10,984 nt of DNA, taken from contig JAICWX010000283.1 in the NCBI GenBank assembly GCA_025934635.1, positions 1-10,984 on the forward strand. Direction: 5' to 3'. Source of the DNA: Streptosporangiaceae bacterium. GTDB lineage: Bacteria; Actinomycetota; Actinomycetes; Streptosporangiales; Streptosporangiaceae. Shown here in pieces: positions 6,961 to 10,984 of the stretch. The position numbers were made by a program, and so were the translations under genes. The notes under the pieces are model-generated. The model was not told the DNA's origin. It ran no database searches and worked only from the letters and a program-made list of their open reading frames with translations. The first letter of the stretch is position 1, and every line of letters starts with the position of its first letter.

Positions 6961-7488
6961 TCAGGAGTAACCGTCCCCCGGCGTCCGGGTGGGCGGGTAA
7001 CTGGGCCGGCTGGGCCGGCCGCGCACCACCAGGCGCCGGGTCGCGCGCCGGGAGACCTCGGCCACCAGGGATCCGATGGCGACGCCGAGCACCAGGTTGA
7101 CGAACCCGGTGGCGATCTTCTGCGACACCGGGGCGGTGGTGCTGAACGGGAACACCACGGCGACCAGCGTGGCCAGGCCGATGATCCAGCCGAAGAAGAC
7201 CCGCGGGTAGGGCGTGGTGAGCAGCAGCAGGTGCATCAGCGCGGTCGCGACCAGGGCGCACCCGATCGCCGCGAACACGTACCCCGCGGTCGATGCGTCA
7301 CCCCAGGCCCCCTCCCGGCGCGGCGACAGGAACGAGATGTTGAACAGCCAGCGGCTCACGAGGATGCCGACCAGCGCGATCAGCGCCGCGACCACCGCGG
7401 TCGCGACGCCGCCGGACCACAGCGGCCGGGCGTCGACCTGGCGCGAGGACCCCGGTCCAGGATCGGGGCTCTCCATGGGTATTGTCAT
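6961..7488 (-). CDS. Four-helix membrane protein, DUF6069-like
   Basis: This 175-residue protein has a Pro/Gly-rich, cytoplasmic-type N-terminus followed by four predicted membrane helices near residues 25-48, 67-90, 95-115 and 121-143. A basic C-terminal tail ends it (RRATRRLVVRGRPSR). The layout, with a His at the end of helix 2 (MHLLLLT), a short turn with PYPR and a third helix beginning FFGWIIG, resembles the actinobacterial DUF6069 family, whose function is unknown. I am judging the family from memory of its layout rather than a search. The ATG at 7488 has a GAGG seven bases upstream; a second in-frame ATG follows four codons later. It is on the same strand between the molybdoenzyme (93 bp upstream) and the ABC exporter (97 bp downstream). 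Both gaps are long enough for separate promoters, so an operon is not implied. Confidence 0.75.
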   Translation of the reverse strand: MTIPMESPDPGPGSSRQVDARPLWSGGVATAVVAALIALVGILVSRWLFNISFLSPRREGAWGDASTAGYVFAAIGCALVATALMHLLLLTTPYPRVFFGWIIGLATLVAVVFPFSTTAPVSQKIATGFVNLVLGVAIGSLVAEVSRRATRRLVVRGRPSRPSYPPTRTPGDGYS

Positions 7489-7580
7489 CTGGCCGCCTCA
7501 CGTTGAACGACGCGTCTTCTACAGACGTAACCACTGACGGCGGTCCGAAACTCCCGGGAGGTAGCGTCCGGCCCCCGGGC

Positions 7581-9197
7581 CTAGCGCACGGGCACGCTGA
7601 CCTGCGGGTAGCCGCTGGCCCCGTTCGGCTCGGGCGGCGCCACGGTGGCGGTCTGGGTGTAACCGGTCTTGTCGGTGGCCCGTGCCTGGAGCACGTGGCC
7701 GCCGGAGCGGGCGTCCCAGTCCCAGGACCACTGCCGCCAGGTGTCGATGCCGGGCACGGCGGCCAGCCGGGCCTCGTGCCACGGCCCGTAGTCGACCCGC
7801 ACCTCGACCGCCTCGATGCCCTTGTGCTGGGCCCAGGCCACGCCGGCCACCGTGATCTTCCCCGGGTCCATGTCGGCCAGCCCGGTCGGCACGTCGATGC
7901 GGCACTCGGTCTTGATCGGCGCCTGCTGCGACCAGCCGCGCTGCGCCCAGTAGGCGTAGTTGCCCGCGAACGTGGTCACGTTGATGTCCGTCACCCACTT
8001 GGTCGCCGACACGTACCCGTACAGGCCGGGCGTCACCATCCGGGCCGGGAAGCCGTGCGCGACCGGCAGCGGCTTGCCGTTCATCGCCACCGCGAGCAGC
8101 GCGTCCCGGCCGTCCATCACGACCTGGGTCGGGGTGCCGGAGGTGAACCCGTCCGCCGAGGTGCACATCAGCTGGTCCGCCCCGGCCCTGATCCCCGCCT
8201 CGCGCAGCAGCCCGGCCAGGCTGGCGCCCAGCCACTTGGCGTTGCCGATGTACGGGCCGCCGACCGGGTCGGACACGCAGCACAGCGTGATGTAGTCCTC
8301 GATCAGCGGCCGCTTGAGCAAGTCATCGAAGGTCAGGGTGATTTCCTTTTCCACCATGCCGTGAATACGCAGTTGCCACTTGGTCGGGTCGACCTGCGGC
8401 AGGACCAGCGCGGTGTCCACCCGGTAGAAGCTGGCGTTGGGCGTGATGAACGGCGCCAGCCCGGGGATGTCCAGGTCGGTGCCGGGCGGCAGCGCCTGGG
8501 TGGTGACCGAAGGCCGGGGCAGGCGCACTGCCTGCTGTGCCTTGGTCACGCTGGACCGCTCGGCCAGTACCCGGCCCGCCAGCCCGCCCGCGGCCGCGAC
8601 ACCCGCGGTCGCCGCGCTGGCCGCCAGGAAGCTGCGCCGCCGGGGCTCGATCCGCCCCGGTTCCGTCCCCGGCCCGGCTTCTTCCCCCGTCACGGGTCCG
8701 GTCACCGGGTCGTAGGAGATCCTGCGCGGAGCCGGCGCCTTAACCTCTGGCGGCCCGGTCAGCGAGATCAGCGCCTGCAGCACGGCGACCGCAGCCGCCG
8801 TCGCGGCCAGCGTGGGCAGCAAGCTCGCGACGGTCGCGTCCGGCCGGGTCGCCGCGGCGGTGAGCCCGACCACCGCGAACACCGCCAGGCCGGCCATCCC
8901 GTAGGCCATCCGCCGGGTGGCGGCCACCCCGACCAGGGCCGCGAACGCGGCCAGCACCACCAGGATCCCGCTGATCAGGGCGAGCTTGTCGTTCGCACCG
9001 AACGTGCTGATGGCGAAGTTCTTCAGCCACGGCGGCGTGAAGTCGATCTGCAGCTCGCCCACCGCCACCACCGGCGATCCGCTGGCGCCGGTCAGCCCGG
9101 CCACGAACTGCCCCACCCCCAGCGCCGCCCCCGCGGCCAGCAGCCCGGCGACGGCGCCGAGCCCCGCGCGCCGCCCGTCCCTCCCGCTCATGCTCAT
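7581..9197 (-). CDS. Membrane-anchored molybdopterin-dependent oxidoreductase, sulfite oxidase superfamily
   Basis: The 538-residue protein has four N-terminal membrane helices (about 11-36, 72-93, 98-116 and 123-147). A cytoplasmic loop ends in the twin-arginine motif EPRRRSFL (184-191), followed by a fifth, weakly hydrophobic helix (192-211) and an exported catalytic domain (about 230-538). In that domain TLCCVSDPVGG (304-314) is the molybdenum-binding region; Cys307, followed by Val-Ser, is the expected metal ligand. IGNAKWLGASL (317-327) and the conserved NYAYWAQRGWS (413-423) also fit, and residues from about 427 match the C-terminal Ig-like domain of the superfamily. This is the dual Sec/Tat arrangement known in actinobacteria: early helices inserted by Sec, the cofactor-loaded domain moved by Tat. 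The physiological substrate is unknown; sulfite or oxidised methionine are possibilities. The start codon lies eight bases after a SigK-like -10 and has no Shine-Dalgarno; ATG 9191 is an alternative. Confidence 0.92.
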   Translation of the reverse strand: MSMSGRDGRRAGLGAVAGLLAAGAALGVGQFVAGLTGASGSPVVAVGELQIDFTPPWLKNFAISTFGANDKLALISGILVVLAAFAALVGVAATRRMAYGMAGLAVFAVVGLTAAATRPDATVASLLPTLAATAAAVAVLQALISLTGPPEVKAPAPRRISYDPVTGPVTGEEAGPGTEPGRIEPRRRSFLAASAATAGVAAAGGLAGRVLAERSSVTKAQQAVRLPRPSVTTQALPPGTDLDIPGLAPFITPNASFYRVDTALVLPQVDPTKWQLRIHGMVEKEITLTFDDLLKRPLIEDYITLCCVSDPVGGPYIGNAKWLGASLAGLLREAGIRAGADQLMCTSADGFTSGTPTQVVMDGRDALLAVAMNGKPLPVAHGFPARMVTPGLYGYVSATKWVTDINVTTFAGNYAYWAQRGWSQQAPIKTECRIDVPTGLADMDPGKITVAGVAWAQHKGIEAVEVRVDYGPWHEARLAAVPGIDTWRQWSWDWDARSGGHVLQARATDKTGYTQTATVAPPEPNGASGYPQVSVPVR

Positions 9198-9205
9198 GTA
9201 TGTCT

Positions 9206-9232
9206 ATTCGGCGCGGTCGCGCCCAGGGTTTG
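9206..9232 (-). promoter_or_regulatory. Putative SigK-type promoter of the molybdoenzyme gene
   Basis: On the minus strand CAAACC (9232-9227) and CCGAAT (9211-9206) are separated by 15 bases. The -10 is identical to the M. tuberculosis SigK -10 as I recall it (CCATCC for the -35, CCGAAT for the -10). The ATG at 9197 begins eight bases after it, so the message would be leaderless or nearly so. Confidence 0.6.
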
Positions 9233-9242
9233 CTCCCGCCGC

Positions 9243-9269
9243 CAATCCGTTGCGTTTCCTGCTACGAAT
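9243..9269 (+). promoter_or_regulatory. Putative SigK-type autoregulatory promoter of the sigma factor gene
   Basis: CAATCC (9243-9248) and ACGAAT (9264-9269) are separated by 15 bases, the same spacing as the facing minus-strand promoter. The -35 differs from the remembered SigK consensus CCATCC at one base and the -10 from CCGAAT at one base. The GTG start lies seven bases after the -10, which supports both the promoter and that start codon. Confidence 0.6.
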
Positions 9270-9276
9270 ATCGATT

Positions 9277-9873
9277 GTGCCGCCCATCGACCTTCCCAGC
9301 CCGCGAGACGCCGCGCCCGGCGTCGGTGCCGGCGCGGGTCTGGCCGAGCTCATCCGCGGCGTGGCCCGCGGCGACACCGACGCCTTCGACTCCCTCTACG
9401 ACCTCCTCGCCCCGTCCGTCTTCGGCATCGTCCGGCGGGTGGTCCGCGACCCGGCCCAGTCCGAGGAGGTCACCCAGGATGTGCTGCTCGAGGTCTGGCG
9501 GACCGCGGCAAAATTCGATACCGAACGGGGCAGCGCCACCGCCTGGGTAACGACCCTCGCGCATCGCCGGGCGGTCGACCGGGTCCGCTCGGTGCAGAAG
9601 GAAGCCGACCGCGAGCGGCGCATCGCGGCCGCCGTCATTCCCTACGACGAGGTCGCCGAGGCCGTCGAGACGAACCTGGAGCGCGAGCGCGTCCGGCGCT
9701 GCCTGGGGTCGCTCACCGGGCTGCAGCGCGAGTCGGTCACCCTGGCCTATTACCGCGGCTACACCTATAACCAGGTCGCCAGCCTGCTCGGAGTGCCGGA
9801 CGGCACCGTCAAGACCCGGATGCGAGACGCCCTGATCCGGCTGCGGGACTGCCTGGGGGTGAGCGAATCATGA
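9277..9873 (+). CDS. sigK: ECF RNA polymerase sigma factor, SigK type
   Basis: This 198-residue group IV sigma factor directs RNA polymerase to a small regulon. Region 2 spans about 34-104, with the core-binding helix SEEVTQDVLLEVWR (62-75) and the -10 recognition part WVTTLAHRRAVDRVR (90-104). Region 4 spans about 137-192 and ends in the helix-turn-helix YTYNQVASLLGVPDGTVKT (162-180) and RMRDALIRLRDCLGV, a sequence close to the SigK end. The open frame extends upstream to 8917, but that part lies antisense to the molybdoenzyme. GTG 9277, seven bases after a SigK-like promoter, gives the normal ECF length. It overlaps the anti-sigma gene by 4 bp (ATGA), so the two are translationally coupled. 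The promoter match suggests that it activates itself and the divergent molybdoenzyme gene. In M. tuberculosis SigK controls mpt70/mpt83; no fasciclin-domain gene is visible here. Confidence 0.9.
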   Translation: MPPIDLPSPRDAAPGVGAGAGLAELIRGVARGDTDAFDSLYDLLAPSVFGIVRRVVRDPAQSEEVTQDVLLEVWRTAAKFDTERGSATAWVTTLAHRRAVDRVRSVQKEADRERRIAAAVIPYDEVAEAVETNLERERVRRCLGSLTGLQRESVTLAYYRGYTYNQVASLLGVPDGTVKTRMRDALIRLRDCLGVSES

Positions 9874-10616
9874 GCCAGCGCGAGCGCGACGAGCACACCC
9901 TGGCCGGACCGTACGCGATGGACGCGGTCTCCGAGCCCGACCGGGCCCGGTTCGAGCGCCACCTGACCGGGTGCGGTGAGTGCGCGCGGGAGGTCGCCAG
10001 CCTGCGCGAAGCCACCGCCCGGCTGGCCGCCGCCACCGCGGTTCCCCCGCCGCCCGCGCTGAAGCAGCGGGTGATGGCGGCCGCGGCCGCGACCAGGCAG
10101 CAGCCGCCCGCGGCCAGCCCGCAGGCGGCCGCCCGCCCCTGGCACGGGCGCCGCCGGGTCCGGATCCGGCTGGCCCTCGCCGTGGCCGCCGCGGCCGTAG
10201 CCGGCGTCGCCGTCCTGTTCGGGGTGGACAACGGCATCATGCAGGACCAGCTCAGCCACGAGCAGGCCAGCAGCCAGCAGGTCGCCAAGGTGCTGACTGC
10301 CCGGGACGCCACCATGAAGACCGGCACGGTGCGGGGCGGCGGCACGGTCACGATCGTGATGTCGCACTCCATGCGCGAGCTGGTGTTCACCGCCGCGGAC
10401 CTGCGCGCGCTGCCCGCCGCCGAGGCCTACGAGCTCTGGCTGGCGGGCCCGGCCGGAGACCGGCCGGTCATGGTGATCCCGGCGGGCCGCCCCGGCATGG
10501 CCGGCCCGGTCGTCGCCGCCGGGCTGCGCCCCGGCGACCATCTCGTGCTCACCGCCGAGCCCTCCGGCGGCACCAGCCGCCCCACCACCCCGATGATGCT
10601 CGACGTCATCTTGTAG
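9870..10616 (+). CDS. rskA: RskA-type membrane anti-sigma factor
   Basis: The 248-residue protein should bind SigK at the inner face of the membrane and release it when cut by membrane proteases. Residues 1-55 form the anti-sigma domain (EHTLAGPYAMDAV, then HLTGCGEC). His31, Cys35 and Cys38 make the HxxxCxxC part of the zinc-associated anti-sigma motif. A proline/alanine-rich stretch (56-92) and a basic cluster GRRRVRIR (93-100) precede a single membrane helix at about 100-118. The outer part (about 130-245) is the RskA C-terminal domain, recognisable by EAYELWLAGP (185-194) and GDHLVLTAEP (222-231). The ATG overlaps the sigma factor stop codon by 4 bp, the usual way of keeping the pair in balance. 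What signal it senses is unknown; redox control through the Cys pair is possible but not shown. Confidence 0.9.
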   Translation: MSQRERDEHTLAGPYAMDAVSEPDRARFERHLTGCGECAREVASLREATARLAAATAVPPPPALKQRVMAAAAATRQQPPAASPQAAARPWHGRRRVRIRLALAVAAAAVAGVAVLFGVDNGIMQDQLSHEQASSQQVAKVLTARDATMKTGTVRGGGTVTIVMSHSMRELVFTAADLRALPAAEAYELWLAGPAGDRPVMVIPAGRPGMAGPVVAAGLRPGDHLVLTAEPSGGTSRPTTPMMLDVIL

Positions 10617-10617
10617 C

Positions 10618-10644
10618 TGTCCAATCCCGGGCATCCTGTTCGTC
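10618..10644 (+). promoter_or_regulatory. Possible ECF42-type promoter of the YCII gene
   Basis: TGTCCA (10618-10623) is followed after 17 bases by CGTC (10641-10644), with a second CGTC overlapping its end. ECF42 promoters, as I recall from work in Streptomyces, have TGTCGA at -35 and CG[A/T]C at -10, so the match is one base short. It lies immediately after the rskA stop codon, and the message would carry the ribosome binding site at 10664. Confidence 0.35.
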
Positions 10645-10663
10645 GTCAGAGATGATGAACCAA

Positions 10664-10669
10664 GGGAGG
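10664..10669 (+). promoter_or_regulatory. Ribosome binding site GGGAGG
   Basis: GGGAGG lies six bases before the GTG at 10676 and decides that start codon. It is the best Shine-Dalgarno in the window and contrasts with the leaderless starts of several other genes here. Confidence 0.8.
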
Positions 10670-10675
10670 CCATCC

Positions 10676-10984
10676 GTGAAATACATGCTCATCCACTGCG
10701 TCGACGAGTCGGTCGAGGGCGCACCCGGCGGGGACGAGGGCAGGCCCGCGGTCGAGGACTGGATCGCGGAGATGGAAGGCCGCGGCGTGCTGCTGCACGG
10801 CGACCGGCTGCGGTACGTGAGCACCGCCACCACGGTGCGCGTCCGCAGCTCCGAACTGCTGGTCAGCGACGGCCCGTTCGCCGAGACCAAGGAGCAGGTC
10901 GCCGGCTACGACGTGATCGACTGCGCCGACCTCGACGAGGCCATCGAGATCGCGTCCAAGCACCCGACGGCCTGGTGGGGCACC
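10676..10984 (+). CDS. YCII-related (DGPF-domain) family protein, 3' end outside the window
   Basis: The 103 codons present show the full family pattern. It starts VKYMLIHCVDE (KYMLL-type opening), has a helix EDWIAEMEGRGVLLHGDRL (27-45), the signature SDGPFAETKEQVAGYDVID (64-82), and a final part DLDEAIEIASKHPTAW (85-100). The frame is still open at the window edge, and family members usually end 15-40 residues later. The fold is a ferredoxin-like dimer; its biochemical role is not established, although relatives accompany ECF sigma factors of the ECF42 group. The gene begins 59 bp after rskA with its own strong ribosome binding site and a possible own promoter. It is therefore probably a separate transcription unit rather than part of the SigK operon. 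Confidence 0.9.
   Translation, partial: MKYMLIHCVDESVEGAPGGDEGRPAVEDWIAEMEGRGVLLHGDRLRYVSTATTVRVRSSELLVSDGPFAETKEQVAGYDVIDCADLDEAIEIASKHPTAWWGT

Noticed and set aside
7513..7527. Small hairpin CGTCT-TCTAC-AGACG upstream of the DUF6069-like gene
   Set aside because: A five-base stem with no T-run and no conservation evidence is expected by chance; it may be a weak operator but cannot be supported.
7551..7581. Palindromes CTCCCGGGAG and GGCCCCCGGGCC after the molybdoenzyme stop, as a terminator
   Set aside because: The loops are too small or absent and there is no T-tract; such GC palindromes are common in this base composition.
7482..9770. Plus-strand open frame of 762 codons across the molybdoenzyme and into sigK
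   Set aside because: It is antisense to one well-supported gene and in the wrong frame of the next, with low-complexity translation.
1..10984. CRISPR array, insertion sequence, phage or toxin-antitoxin content
   Set aside because: No regularly spaced repeats, transposase motifs, integrase, terminal inverted repeats or paired small toxin-like genes were seen on either strand.

Overview
The window is very GC-rich, with G or C at almost every third codon position, many GTG starts and several genes whose start codon sits 6-8 bases after a TANNNT-type -10 box (leaderless transcripts). Together with the SigK/RskA pair, the quinone-dependent PyrD and a five-helix Tat-type molybdoenzyme, this points to a chromosomal region of an actinomycete. 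I see no insertion sequence, phage gene, CRISPR array, tRNA or rRNA. Genus cannot be told from this stretch.

Left part (1-3031). A gene on the minus strand leaves the window at base 1. It is preceded by a possible small basic protein (189-455, minus). Divergent from that is an LD-carboxypeptidase (peptidase family S66) at 528-1469, which overlaps tail-to-tail by 8 bp with pyrD (1462-2532, minus), the class 2 dihydroorotate dehydrogenase of pyrimidine synthesis. A four-helix membrane protein of unknown role (2654-3031, plus) follows, with a three-codon ORF directly ahead of it.

Middle part (3045-7488). A 1272-residue ABC exporter carries both TMD-NBD halves on one chain, with one ATP site apparently degenerate. 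Upstream of it is a 97-bp region with inverted and direct repeats rich in CTAG. Next on the same strand is a small four-helix protein resembling the DUF6069 group.

Right part (7581-10984). A membrane-anchored molybdopterin oxidoreductase of the sulfite oxidase superfamily (minus) is divergent from an ECF sigma factor of the SigK type, which overlaps its RskA-type membrane anti-sigma factor by 4 bp. The 79-bp gap between the two divergent genes holds two outward-facing promoters of the same design (CAAxCC, 15 bp, [A/C]CGAAT), each placed so that transcription would begin at or next to the start codon. The simplest reading is that SigK drives both itself and the molybdoenzyme, held in check by RskA. 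The window closes inside a YCII/DGPF-family gene, which in actinomycetes is commonly followed by an ECF42 sigma factor; an ECF42-like promoter lies upstream.

Most of the window is ordinary housekeeping and transport content. The divergent SigK promoter module and the asymmetric fused ABC exporter are the parts most worth a second look. I did not find a convincing wholly new system.
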